The notes under the pieces were generated by a model that worked only from the letters and a program-made list of their open reading frames with translations, was not told the origin of the DNA and searched no databases. From the NCBI GenBank assembly GCA_027475525.1, contig JAMWFC010000080.1, positions 186,001 through 250,000 of the forward strand: a stretch of DNA of 64,000 bases. Direction: 5' to 3'. Made by a program: the position numbers and the translations under genes. Source of the DNA: Macrolepiota albuminosa. Lineage: Eukaryota > Basidiomycota > Agaricomycetes > Agaricales > Agaricaceae. This document shows, in pieces, positions 49,388 through 59,522 of the stretch (position 1 is the first letter of the stretch; every line of letters begins with the position of its first letter).

Positions 49388-49701
49388 CTTTTTTTTAAAC
49401 TTCCAACCGATATTTTTCCTTCGTCCGTGTCTTGTTCTACCCTCGATCGACCCTTACGTGGGATTATCCTTGTGGCCGGACGCGGAAGCACTGTTTGGGG
49501 GTTTCGGAGCGGATAGACGACTGACAGAGAACAGCGTAGGAACTGTCGTTGGGGAAAAAGGGGGGGGGGTTTCGGATCACTCGATAGGAAGGAAATCATT
49601 GAGCTCTGGCTATATAAGGCCGAGAGTGTTGGCAACGACCTGTCTGCGAGCTTATCAGTCTGGCACGCACGCGGGCACAGTCTCGACGTGTTTCCCGTAC
49701 T

Positions 49702-49740
49702 CGTTCACGTTCACGTTCACGTTCACGTTCGCGTTCACGT
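49702..49740. repeat. CGTTCA hexamer array in the element leader
   Basis: About six and a half tandem CGTTCA units, one altered to CGTTCG, lie in the leader between the 5' LTR and the gag-pol start. Confidence 0.85.
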
Positions 49741-49857
49741 CCTCGGTCCTCGTCTCCTTCTCAGTTTCTCGAACAGCTCTCCGACACGCCCTATTGTTCG
49801 GTATCCTCGTCGGATTCTGACGAAGACTGCGATCCTACGTGTTCCCCTTTTTCGATC

Positions 49858-52800
49858 ATGTCCAAGATTGGCCTCACATCTTATACGGCAGAGGTTACCC
49901 AGGTTTCGGCAAGTCATGCGCCCATAATTGGCAGGGGATCTATTGGTCCTCGACAGCTGGATGCCTTTGAATACAGTGCCAAACGTTTTTTCAGTCATAA
50001 AAGTATTCGGGAGGAGGAGCGGGTTGAGAAGGTTATGTTCAATATCGATTCGTCAGATGTGCGCGCATGGGTTCGAGAGAACGAGGCCGAATTAAAGAAG
50101 CTCACCTTCCCGTTGTTCATGGCCCGGCTTCGTAGTCTGGTATTGGCCACGGATTGGGCATGGGAAGTGGCTCAGGGGTTGACGGTTAAGCAGAGAGATG
50201 ATGAGGTTTTTAGGGAATGGGCTTGCAATTTGAGAGAGGCAAACGACACGTTGAGCACGTACCCACGATTTTTTATTGCTGCGGAGAAGATGCGCGATCA
50301 CCTTTTGCTTCACTGTCAGGACGATCTCAGACGCGAATACACCTTGTCAAACAAGGATGGGTGTCTGGATAAGATTAAAGATTTCCACGCTTGGCTTAGG
50401 ACTGTATCCGACCTTGACGTTGTTCTGAGGGGACGGAAGGATCAGTTGAGCAGACATCTCGCGAATTCGATTGCACAATCAACAAAGACTCACCTCCGGA
50501 ACGTTACGAACTCTTCAAAGGTCACAGGTCAAACGGAGAATCCAACTGCGATGAGTTTGAGCAGTCAAGATGGTGGGGGAAAGGGGGTTGCGGGGTCTAC
50601 AACGAATGCTAACTCGCGTACCTACGTATATGCGCTCACGACGGAGGAGCGGACCTTGCTCGACCAGCATAGTGGGTGTTATCGTTGTCGAAGGCTGTAT
50701 GTGGGACACCGGGCCCGAGAATGTCCTGATGGGGATAAGCCTTTAACCTTGGTTGAATATGAGAAACGGAAGCTCACACCTGCATTTGCGGCAGCTGCAC
50801 AGACAAATTATTTGAAGTCGAAGGCAAAGGAGGGTAACACCGGTGGTAAGGGAGGCGGTTCAGTGACAGTGGCGGCTGTGTTTAACGGCTCCTCGGATGA
50901 TGAGGATGATAGCAGTGATGCAGGCTCAGAGTACGTCCTTCCTCGGCACCTCACTTATTCATGTTTCGTCTCGGCTCCATCCATTGCTCCCACCCTCATA
51001 CATCACGCATTGATTGACACCGGCGCCCCTCCAGCAATGATTTCTTCGACGCTCGTGAATAGGTTGGGATTGCCCGTCCATACATTGCCGCGTCCTCTCG
51101 AAGTTTCCGGTGCCTTTTCGACCAATAAAGACCAAGAATCAAACGTTTTATCGAAGTATGTTAAACTTGTAATAGTATCCCCCTGTGCACAATGGCATTC
51201 GCGTTCTCAAGTGTTCATCGTTTGTCCGAATCTTCGCACAGAGTTGATACTCGGCCTACAATTCCTACAACGAAATCACATTGTGGTTGATTCCCTGTCA
51301 CGTTCCGCCATCGACGTGCATAATAATTTTGATTTGTTAAATCCACCTGTCAAGGGGAAACCACCTATCGAGCCTCACATTAAGCGACGGTTGGATAAGA
51401 AGGATGCGAAAAAGGAAGGGGCGGATATCCGGAAAGGGCAAGAGGCTGTTCGAGAGAAGCGTAAACTCGTCCATTTCGAACTGGATGCCTTGTTTGTGCA
51501 GAACGGAAAGGGCAGGATGTTGGACAGGTGTCATTCGAGCACGGGTGCACCATTGTTGATGGGTTTAGTGAGGGCTCGGATCGAGAGTCTGGCATTGCAA
51601 GTGAAGTTGAAGAAGATGGATTCGAAGATGAAGAAACGTTATGTTTCCTTGTTCCCTGAAGATATCCCACATGCGAGTGAGCTCCCAACAAGTGTATACC
51701 ATCGTATACAGGTCAAGCCGTTGGCCAAGATCACGGTGGCTAGAAGTTATTCGTGTCCTCGAAAGTATAGAGATGGCTGGAAAACATTAATTGATCAACA
51801 TCTTGCTGCTGGTCGTATTCGTGCCTCTTCGTCACCTTATGCGAGCCCGTCATTCATAATTCCTAAATCGGATCCTGCAGTTTTGCCACGGTGGGTCAAT
51901 GATTACAGGACATTGAATTCGAACACGATCCCCGATAATTTTCCGTTGCCTCGGATCGATGACATACTTGCAGATTGTACGCGCCCGGGGACTCGGTTCT
52001 GGGGGAAGATTGATCTGACTAACGCATTTTTCCAAACGCTGGTCCACCCTGAGGATATTAAGTTCACGGCGACCATTACCCCTTTTGGTCTGTGGGAGTG
52101 GGTGGTCATGCCGATGGGATTGCGGAATGCTCCCGCTACACAACAGCGGAGAGTCACCTTGGCGTTGCGGAAGTACATCGGAAAGATTTGCCATGTATAC
52201 TTGGACGACATCATCATATGGTCAAAAACTATCGAAGAACATCACAAAAATGTCTTGCTAATACTTGAGGCGCTTCGGGAGTCGAAGCTGTTCTGCTCGT
52301 TGAAGAAAAGTGAATTGTTTTGTACGGAGCTTGATTTCTTGGGTCACCACATTTCGGAAAGAGGGATCGAGGCTGATGCGTCTAAGGTGGAGAGGATTTT
52401 GTCATGGCCTGTCCCTCGAAAGGCTAAACATGTTCGTCGTTTCTTGGGACTGGTGCGCTACATCGCAGCCTTTTTGCCTGCATTGGCTGAACACACCTCG
52501 GTTCTTACACCGCTCACACGTAAAGAGTTTAATAAGGGTCTGCCGATATGGACTGGGGATCATCAGCGGGCTTTTGAGGCCATAAAAGCTTTGGTAGTTG
52601 GAAGGGATTGTTTAACGACAATCGACCATGAAAACCCCGGCACAAATAAGATTTTTGTTACGTGCGACGCTAGTAATCGACGCACAGGGGCAGTGTTATC
52701 GTTTGGGGAGACGTGGGAGACGGCACGCCCAGTTGCTTTCGAATCACGTCAGCTTACAGCAGCAGAGCGGAACTACCCAACACATGAGCATGAAATGTTG

Positions 52801-54552
52801 GCGATTGTTAGGGCTTTGCGAAAATGGCGAACAGATCTCCTAGGTTCGCATTTTGAAATCTATACGGATCATAAAACCCTTCAGAATTTTGATTCGCAAC
52901 GGGAACTGTCCAAACGCCAAGCCCGTTGGATGGAATTCTTGTCACAGTACGATTATACGATCCGTTATATCCCTGGGGAAGAGAACACGGTGGCCGACGC
53001 ATTGTCCAGGTGGCCTGGCAGTGACCCGGAGGTGTCGATTGCATCAATGTTCTTGGAGCGAGACAGTGAAACTCTCGAAACAATTCGGGCTGGATACGAG
53101 ATTGATGAATATACGCGCCGCATCCTGGACGATTTCAAGTCGGGGATGACTCCGCCGGGCATTGAGAGGAAAAATGGTTTACTGTACGTTGGCGACAGAC
53201 TGATTATCCCCAAGTACAAGGATTTACGCGAGACACTTTTCCGAGTTGCGCATGATGAACTTGGTCACTTTGGGTCAGACAAAACGTACGCGGCCCTCCG
53301 TTTTTCTTACTATTGGCCCAATATGAGGCGGGACCTAGTTAAGAGTTATATTCCGTCGTGTGTTGACTGTCAACGCAACAAAAGCTCGACCAGGAAACCT
53401 GTAGGTCCTCTACATCCATTGCCTATCCCGGAAGCTCGGTTTGCCTCTGTAACACTTGACTTTGTTGGTCCCTTGCCGATGGATGACGGATTCGACCAGT
53501 TTTGTTCGATGACTTGCCGTGCTGGCGCGGATGTCCAAATTTCGCCATGTCGTTCTAATCAAACAGGAGAAGAATTTGCGCAAATCTTTTTCAGGGACTG
53601 GTATTGTGAAAACGGACTCCCTTACGAGATTATAACGGACCGTGATTCGTTGTTCACATCGTCCTTTTGGCGTGCATTGATGAAACTTACGGGTATTAAA
53701 CATAAAATGTCAACCGCATTTCACCCGCAGACTGACGGCGCTTCTGAACGTTCTAACAAGACTATAGTTCAGTGCATTCGTTTTCATGTCGATCGTTTAC
53801 AATCTGGGTGGGTTAAAGCCCTGCCAAGGATCCGCTTTGGCATTATGAACACTGTCAATGCGTCGACTGGAATCTCACCTTTCCAATTGAAATCGGCTTT
53901 TTCTCCTCGACTTATTTTGCCTTTGTTCCCCGCCCCGCCTGTGGACACCCCTGCCGAGGATCTCGCCCTGCGTGTGTTGAAGGAGATTGAGGGTGATTTC
54001 CTTGAGGCCATGGACAACCTCATGACGTCGAAAATTGCTCAAGCTCATCACGCGAATAGAAAGAGGAGTCCTGAAATTTCATATTCGGTTGGCGACAAAG
54101 TTATGTTATCTACGGCGAATAGGAGGAGGGATTATATGCAGAAGAAGGACGGTAGGGTGGCTAAATTCATGCCTCGACAGGACGGTCCTTACACGGTCCT
54201 TGAAGCCTTCCCTGATTCATCCGAATACGTCTTGGACTTACCGCAAAGCATGGGTATCTTAAATCGTTTCCACGCTAGTCTTCTGTCGCCGCATGTCCAA
54301 AACGATGACGACTTATTCCCTTCGCGGCGTTTGGAAATGCCGGGTCCCATTGTTACGGAAGACGGACAAGCGGAGCATTTCATAGAATGTATATTGGACG
54401 AACGAAGAAGGGGTCGTGGTATGCAATACCTGGTCAGGTGGAGGGGGTATGGTCCTGATCATGACGAATGGAAGAGTGGGCGTGAAATGGAGGACACAGT
54501 TGCATTAGATGAGTGGGAGAAGAAGAGAGATAAACAAGCGCTCACGATGTAG
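49858..54552 (+). CDS. Gag-Pol polyprotein of Ty3/Gypsy chromovirus, 1564 aa
   Basis: One uninterrupted frame encodes all proteins needed for retrotransposition. Gag occupies about residues 1-300 and ends in a zinc knuckle CYRCRRLYVGHRAREC (CX2CX6HX4C, longer than the usual CX2CX4HX4C). Protease: ALIDTGAPP near 386. Reverse transcriptase: LPRIDDIL, DLTNAFFQT, MPMGLRNAP and the active-site CHVYLDDIIIW near 780. RNase H: FVTCDAS near 934, HEHEMLAI, IYTDHKTL, VADALSRWP. Integrase: zinc site HDELGHFG...CVDCQRNKS near 1130, then the catalytic triad in TLDFVGPL, ITDRDSLFTS and the Glu of TDGASERSNKT (about 1200, 1260 and 1296). A C-terminal chromodomain (FIECILDERRR, YLVRWRGYGPDHDEWK, about 1508-1555) would guide integration to modified chromatin. 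No stop or frameshift is seen, so the copy may still be active. Confidence 0.97.
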   Translation: MSKIGLTSYTAEVTQVSASHAPIIGRGSIGPRQLDAFEYSAKRFFSHKSIREEERVEKVMFNIDSSDVRAWVRENEAELKKLTFPLFMARLRSLVLATDWAWEVAQGLTVKQRDDEVFREWACNLREANDTLSTYPRFFIAAEKMRDHLLLHCQDDLRREYTLSNKDGCLDKIKDFHAWLRTVSDLDVVLRGRKDQLSRHLANSIAQSTKTHLRNVTNSSKVTGQTENPTAMSLSSQDGGGKGVAGSTTNANSRTYVYALTTEERTLLDQHSGCYRCRRLYVGHRARECPDGDKPLTLVEYEKRKLTPAFAAAAQTNYLKSKAKEGNTGGKGGGSVTVAAVFNGSSDDEDDSSDAGSEYVLPRHLTYSCFVSAPSIAPTLIHHALIDTGAPPAMISSTLVNRLGLPVHTLPRPLEVSGAFSTNKDQESNVLSKYVKLVIVSPCAQWHSRSQVFIVCPNLRTELILGLQFLQRNHIVVDSLSRSAIDVHNNFDLLNPPVKGKPPIEPHIKRRLDKKDAKKEGADIRKGQEAVREKRKLVHFELDALFVQNGKGRMLDRCHSSTGAPLLMGLVRARIESLALQVKLKKMDSKMKKRYVSLFPEDIPHASELPTSVYHRIQVKPLAKITVARSYSCPRKYRDGWKTLIDQHLAAGRIRASSSPYASPSFIIPKSDPAVLPRWVNDYRTLNSNTIPDNFPLPRIDDILADCTRPGTRFWGKIDLTNAFFQTLVHPEDIKFTATITPFGLWEWVVMPMGLRNAPATQQRRVTLALRKYIGKICHVYLDDIIIWSKTIEEHHKNVLLILEALRESKLFCSLKKSELFCTELDFLGHHISERGIEADASKVERILSWPVPRKAKHVRRFLGLVRYIAAFLPALAEHTSVLTPLTRKEFNKGLPIWTGDHQRAFEAIKALVVGRDCLTTIDHENPGTNKIFVTCDASNRRTGAVLSFGETWETARPVAFESRQLTAAERNYPTHEHEMLAIVRALRKWRTDLLGSHFEIYTDHKTLQNFDSQRELSKRQARWMEFLSQYDYTIRYIPGEENTVADALSRWPGSDPEVSIASMFLERDSETLETIRAGYEIDEYTRRILDDFKSGMTPPGIERKNGLLYVGDRLIIPKYKDLRETLFRVAHDELGHFGSDKTYAALRFSYYWPNMRRDLVKSYIPSCVDCQRNKSSTRKPVGPLHPLPIPEARFASVTLDFVGPLPMDDGFDQFCSMTCRAGADVQISPCRSNQTGEEFAQIFFRDWYCENGLPYEIITDRDSLFTSSFWRALMKLTGIKHKMSTAFHPQTDGASERSNKTIVQCIRFHVDRLQSGWVKALPRIRFGIMNTVNASTGISPFQLKSAFSPRLILPLFPAPPVDTPAEDLALRVLKEIEGDFLEAMDNLMTSKIAQAHHANRKRSPEISYSVGDKVMLSTANRRRDYMQKKDGRVAKFMPRQDGPYTVLEAFPDSSEYVLDLPQSMGILNRFHASLLSPHVQNDDDLFPSRRLEMPGPIVTEDGQAEHFIECILDERRRGRGMQYLVRWRGYGPDHDEWKSGREMEDTVALDEWEKKRDKQALTM

Positions 54553-54576
54553 AGCATTTTTCAGGAGGTTGGCGAG

Positions 54577-54824
54577 TGTAAGCGGAGTCCGCTTACTACT
54601 CTACAGATATGGGAATAGGGGAGGTCTCGATCGGAGGATTAGGGCGTTGATCGGAGGAATAGGGGAGGGATCGAGGTAGAAGGAAACCTTATTTGGAGTG
54701 AGACAGCGCATATAAAGGAGAGGGAGGGTAGAAGTAGAGTTCTTAGTTCTTTCTTGCACAAAAATATATCGTGTTCCAGTTTACGATCTCGAGCTAGTGA
54801 AGACAGATTAACCATCTGCTTACA
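54577..54824 (+). repeat. 3' LTR (248 bp)
   Basis: Identical on reading to the 5' LTR minus one 77-bp unit. TATAAA lies at 54711-54716, and the LTR ends CTTACA before the GACAT target duplicate. Confidence 0.95.
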
Positions 54825-55108
54825 GACATCATCATAAAGCTTGAATACAATGCGGCCAAGGGGCTGATTGTCGAGTCTGATATCGAACTACATTACTGAT
54901 TAAGACGGAGGCTCCTGGCCAATAATCCAGTACTTGGATTGGCTTACGAATACGTTAGCCATGGTGGAAACGAGAAGAGTGGCGTGTAAGCCCCAATGAT
55001 GATATCTCTATTTGAAGATATTCGGCGATTACCGATTGACCATATCACTCTTTGGAAGAATATGTTTTTCTTCAAGTTATAGTATGTACTTCAATCGCAA
55101 TTGTACTT

Positions 55109-55262
55109 AGTATATAGGTAGATTGTTGCTTCAACCTCAAAGATCTTATCGTATGTAATACAAATTGTTTGGGATCGTTCAACTCAGTATATAGGTAGAT
55201 TGTTGCTTCAACCTCAAAGATCTTATCGTATGTAATACAAATTGTTTGGGATCGTTCAACTC
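55109..55262. repeat. Exact 77-bp tandem duplication at the cyclophilin 3' end
   Basis: Bases 55109-55185 are repeated at 55186-55262. The second unit ends inside the stop codon region of the intact cyclophilin gene, so its effect is limited to the 3' untranslated sequence. Confidence 0.9.
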
Positions 55263-55912
55263 AGACAGTTCCGGACGCGGAGATGGTAACGGTTTTCGAG
55301 AGCTTGCCAGACGAAGATCCCAGCTTCTCGATCTTTTTAACAAGATCCATACCCTCAACAACCTCACCTAGGAAAGTGAAGAACATGAGCAATTTTCATG
55401 CATGGTAAACAAACTATCGTTACCGAAAACGACGTGAGCACCATCAAGCCAGGGTGTCTTGACGGTGGTGATGAAGAACTGAGAGCCATTGGTGTTCTTG
55501 CCAGCGTTGGCCATAGATAGGATACCAGGGCCAGTGTGCTTCATAGTGAAGTTTTCATCTAATCACATATCGCGATTCAGATCAATGTGTAAATCAGATA
55601 ATTCGGGTACCTACCAGCAAACTTCTCTCCATAGATCGATTTGCCACCGGTACCGTTGCCCTTGGTGAAGTCACCTCCCTGGAGCATAAAATCGGGGATG
55701 ACACGGTGGAAGGAGGATTTGGCATAACCAAAGCCATGCACGCCTGTCGCGAGCTCACGGAAGTTCTTGGCCGTCTTGGGTACGATATCGTCATAAAGCT
55801 TCATGACGATACGTCCGGAGGGCTCATTGTTGATCGTAATATCGAACTATACTTAAAAGATGTAGGAAGTATTGAGTGCATTCATGAGATAACTCACAAA
55901 TACGTTAGACAT
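55261..55912 (-). CDS. Cyclophilin A-type peptidyl-prolyl cis-trans isomerase, 162 aa
   Basis: Catalyses proline isomerisation during protein folding; the family binds cyclosporin. Four exons: 55912-55898 (MSNVF only), 55846-55615, 55558-55424 and 55367-55261, totalling 489 nt (162 aa), the standard single-domain length. Introns are GT-AG, 49-57 bp. All family landmarks are present: [33 protein letters not shown] (catalytic Arg), [45 protein letters not shown] (Trp of the drug-binding site) and [12 protein letters not shown]. No signal or targeting peptide, so it is cytosolic and nuclear. It is the only intact member of a local group of three. Confidence 0.95.
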
Positions 55913-56171
55913 GGCGAAAGCGGGAAGGAGTGTGAAAAGATGCACCTGATTGGCGGAGGCAATAAAAAGGAAATGTCAGAGTTGCTTACAAATACACTGA
56001 TGGATTATCAGATATGGGCGACTAGTATACTACCCGCTTGCAAAAGGATCAGGAAGGATAAGTTGAGCTTCCATGGCCGAAATTGACGGGATTAAATGAA
56101 TGCAACATAATTCTATTTAAGTGGAGTTCATGTTTCATATGTATATTCACAATAGGAATGATATTCGTGCA

Positions 56172-56440
56172 CTAGATGGTCCCACATGCGGCGATGACAA
56201 CTGCGCTTGGAGGCGTACCGTGTGGTGTTACAAGAGCTTCTATACATTTCGCAAGATCCATCTTCTAAATGACTTCATTTGTCGTACTTTGATAAGTATC
56301 TCGATCTTCGTGCAAGTCTATGAAGCCCTACCAAGAATGACATCAAATCCGTCGAGCCATGGTGGTAGCGACGGTTACATAATAACCTTTTCCGAATCAG
56401 CCATCGAGAGGAGGCCGGGCAAGATAGGCCACAGGCCAAA
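56172..56440 (-). pseudogene. Relic of a third cyclophilin copy
   Basis: The minus strand keeps PGLLSMADSEK (compare [11 protein letters not shown]), PPWLDGFDVILG (compare [11 protein letters not shown]), then after an intron-like gap MDLAKCIEALVTPHG and the terminal VVIAACGTI followed by a stop at 56172. Stops and frame changes separate these blocks and the N-terminal half is not recognisable. Confidence 0.75.
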
Positions 56441-56971
56441 AGCTGCGAGGAATAAACCATGTGATGTGCATTTTGGGTTTCTTCGAGCAAGACCCGCATA
56501 GAAGGACAAGGTTGCAATGCTTTGACGAGTACAAGTCTCGTTGGCGACTGTCCTTGCTCTAGGAATCCAATGTTACACAAGTGTCTTGGGCACCAGCAAG
56601 AGTCAAAGCTTTTCTATTAAAGATTGGAACCACTTGGTTGAGTCAACGCCGGACTTGGAAAGTTTCGCAGCCAAAAAGGCTGTGAGAGTTGTGAGAGTGG
56701 TGTGTGAATTCCAATCCTACCTGATACGTTGGCGACCTCTGAGTTCTCAGGGCTGTTGAGTTTCAGGTTCATCGCATCATCGAAGGGTAAACGCCATGGC
56801 TTCAGAGAATAATGAAAAAGATTGCGAGCTCTCGTGACAGGACACACACTTGTATGGCGGCCTGTGGTTTGATGAACATAGCTATAGAAAGTAGGACGAG
56901 GACAGGTCGTCATAGATGATGCATATGATGCCTTGTCATAAGCAGCTGCAGCTAACAACATCAAACAAAGG

Positions 56972-59208
56972 TCATAAATACTCCGAATTGTCATGAGATA
57001 TCTTTCGCGAGAAATCGTGAGACGAACTCTCGTGCGCCCTGGCGGCGTTCTGCTCGTGGACTCGGGCCATGACAACCGAATGTGCCCTCCACGGCTTCAG
57101 TCCAGGCGCGAACAGTTCCTCCATTCGTTCTAGCGGGACTTGCTTTGTTTCCGGTAAAATGCACTGCAGGAAGTTAGATCATTAGAAACGCGAGTACGGC
57201 GATGTGGAGCGTCCTTACGAAGACATAGAGGATAGATAGCATCATCAGCGAGGCGAAGAAGATGTAGACGCCATACCCCATAGTGATGAACATCTGCGGC
57301 GTGAACCGGGCAATGAGGAAACTGCACGGAAGTGTTGTTTCAGAGCATTGTAAACAGAAAATCAAACGTCACCCACCCATATAACCAGTTGGACGCAGCC
57401 ATGCACGCTTGCGTAAATGTCCGAACGTGTTGAGGGAAAAACTCAGCCCCAACGACCCATGGGGTACCATTCCACGTTGGTGAATAGAATATGGTCCAGA
57501 TGTAGAAGAAAGCGACTGTGAAAGTCCCCGTCAGGAATCGCATCAGGTGTCACGTAATCACCGGAGGGAGGGGAGGGGAAAGCTATTCACCGGCACTGCG
57601 CCCTCCAGCATTCAACGCAACAGATCCATTAGTAGAAGTCGTCACAGGCTTCGAAATCGCGATGTACGCCCCAATGTAATACATGGAGATCCCGCCGCCA
57701 ATAGACCCGACCATCAACAGGTAACGGCGTCCTAATGTGTCCACCAGATACAGGAGCCAGATGAGAGAACCAACGAGCTTAACTAGGGAGACCTGCTTAG
57801 ATCAACCTCGTCAGGGCCTAGGCGGCGCAGAAGCTCACTGATGCCATAGACTCCGGTAGTTAGGAGTGCAGTATTAGTCCCCGTGATCCCGATCGAGTTG
57901 AAGATAGTCGGGCTGTGAGGTTTGAGTGAATTTGAGTGGCTGCAAAGCAAATGTGGCAGGCGAGCTTACGAGTAATAATTTATCGCGTTGATGCCAGTTG
58001 CATTCTGCCAAGCGAAGAGGCTGGAGCCGATGAGCAGGCGTTTGATTAGCATATTGTTCGTTAAGACGTTCCTCAGGGGACCAAAAAACCCTGCTCCGAC
58101 GAGGCCACGTTCGTGTGCGGTAGTTTGTGCAATAGATTCGTACTCTTCGACGACATAAGGGTGGTCGTCGGGTAGGTTTCGGAGGTAGGAAAGATTCTTC
58201 AAGGCTTGGGTATTGCGATCACGAGAAAAGAGCCATCGAGGTGACTCTGTAAGGAACCAAGCTCCGATGAACAACAGCCCACCAGGCTGTCGAAGTTGGT
58301 CTTCAGTCGGCCATCCAGACTCCTCCGAATCGCGGAACTTACAATGAATTGGACTGCGAACGCTATCAACCATTGAGGGCGACCAGGTGTTAAGTGGATG
58401 CTGACGCCATAGTTAATCCAGAAGCCTCGAAGAGAGGTTAGGAGCGCAGTGATAACGATCTCGCCAAGGGAATACCTATAACACCACCTATCTGCCAACA
58501 GAGTTCGTAAAGACCAATCAATCTGCCTCGTATTGCTGGCGGCGAGATTTCAGCCACGTAGATAGGCTGTGAACAGCTAAGAAGACCAGATATGCTCCGC
58601 AAACAGCAAGTGTCCGCTTACTGCCAGATTCGACGCCGCACCAATCGCAAGTCCTACAATGACCCGGCCGGCATATATGATTCCCAAGCCAGTATTTGAC
58701 CTGCCAAAATGTCAAGGCTCGGACGTCGAGCGTAGAATTGACTTATACTCACGAAGCGACGACTTGAAGAATGACTCCTATGCAGAACACAATGGCAGAC
58801 ACCAGCAATCCCACCTTACGGCCATAGAAGAAGCCAAGAGGGTAGCCGAAGATAGAGCCAAAGAAGGAGCTGTGATACTATGAGCGACTTTACCTAGCGA
58901 AAGTAAACACACGACCATACCCAGCTTGATACAGCGAAACTATGTTCGCCGAGATGAGGGCGAATTTACTAGAAGAGATTTTGTCGAGTCCAAACTCGGC
59001 CTTGAAGCTGGGCAGTGCTATAGAGGTTCCTATAAAGGCAGCGTCATACCTAGGAATTGGTGTCAGTACAGAGTAAGAACCATAGCTTGTCGATCACTGA
59101 CCCGATCATGACTGCTGCGAAAGCTGAGATCATGGCTGCAGAGTACACCCTCCGGTTGTAAACGTCCTTTGGCGTGGGCCGGTCCTCAACAAGAGAAAAG
59201 TGCCCCAT
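56972..59208 (-). CDS. MFS sugar/quinate-type permease
   Basis: Twelve-helix plasma-membrane transporter of the sugar porter branch. It starts at 59208 (MGHFSLVEDRPTPKDVYNRR), typical of fungal quinate permeases, followed by VMIG|YDAAFIGTSIALPSF across an intron. Further exons encode SSFFGSIFGYPLGFFYGRK (MFS loop motif), FLTESPRWLFSRDR (PESPRWL-type motif), LIGSSLFAWQNATGINAINYYS (QxTGINAxxYYS helix), SLIWLLYLVDTLGRRYLLMVGS (second DxxGRR motif), PWVVGAEFFPQHVR, and the C-terminal ILPETKQVPLERMEELF, which is PETKxxxLExMxxLF. It ends at 56972 with a hydrophilic tail. At least eight exons are evident; not every border was fixed, and no clear inactivating stop was seen. It is divergent from a quinate/shikimate dehydrogenase gene, which supports quinate as substrate. 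Confidence 0.85.
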
Positions 59209-59522
59209 GATGATGACTAGAACCGCTCGTTGTGGTAGCGGCAGATGAGCAAGCGACGCGTAGCCCCAGGATCCTGTAATTTTTTTGCTGCATGCTGCTA
59301 TAGGATGCCATTAGCGGTCTGCCAAGGTCTGCTGACCATTTTGTCAGGAAAGTATCTTGGTGACCAACGTGGAGAAACAAACATGATTGGAGGTTCGGAC
59401 AGTTCGGTGATAAACTAATTCTCATCTCATGCCCTTGAGCTCTCACAATGCAGAATGTTACATATTCCTTCTGTCAGGATGCTGACGCCCACATTGTGAA
59501 TATTTGACAGAGCATTCTACTA
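59209..59522. promoter_or_regulatory. Shared divergent promoter of permease and dehydrogenase
   Basis: A 314-bp gap lies between the two start codons. Divergent quinate permease and dehydrogenase genes with a common control region are the usual layout in fungal quinate clusters. I could not identify a specific regulator site. Confidence 0.45.

Larger units (their letters stand above)
49063..54824 (+). mobile_element. Intact Ty3/Gypsy chromovirus (LTR retrotransposon), 5.76 kb
   Basis: LTRs at 49063-49387 and 54577-54824 start TGTAAGCGG and end CTTACA. They flank a single 1564-codon gag-pol frame. The 5-bp direct repeat GACAT at 49058-49062 and 54825-54829 is the target-site duplication, and the interrupted cyclophilin exon continues across it. 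Apart from a 77-bp extra unit with one substitution in the 5' LTR, the LTRs read identical, so the insertion is recent. A polypurine-like AGGAGGTTGGCGAG precedes the 3' LTR. No tRNA-complementary primer-binding site beginning TGG follows the 5' LTR (it reads CTTTTTTTTAAAC), so priming is unclear. Confidence 0.95.
48449..54962 (-). pseudogene. Cyclophilin-type peptidyl-prolyl isomerase gene split by a retrotransposon
   Basis: Starts at 54962 (MANVF, intron, then FDIRLDNQPLGRIVFKLYDD) and is cut within that exon at 54825, where the chromovirus lies. It resumes at 49062 with the rest of the fold ([60 protein letters not shown]) and ends at 48449 with [17 protein letters not shown]...TIAMCGTV. 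Active-site residues of the family (SSFHRVIP Arg, QFFITT Gln and Phe, WLDG Trp, HVVFG His) are present. Two further defects: a 77-bp tandem duplication at 48612-48765 in the third coding exon, and a non-standard donor after VVFG (GCCAGT instead of GT). It is paralogous to the intact copy at 55261-55912. As assembled it cannot encode a full enzyme. Confidence 0.9.

Noticed and set aside
49257..49820. Leader frame upstream of gag-pol as a separate protein
   Set aside because: It starts within the LTR, runs through the hexamer array and has low-complexity composition; the gag-pol frame at 49858 explains the element.
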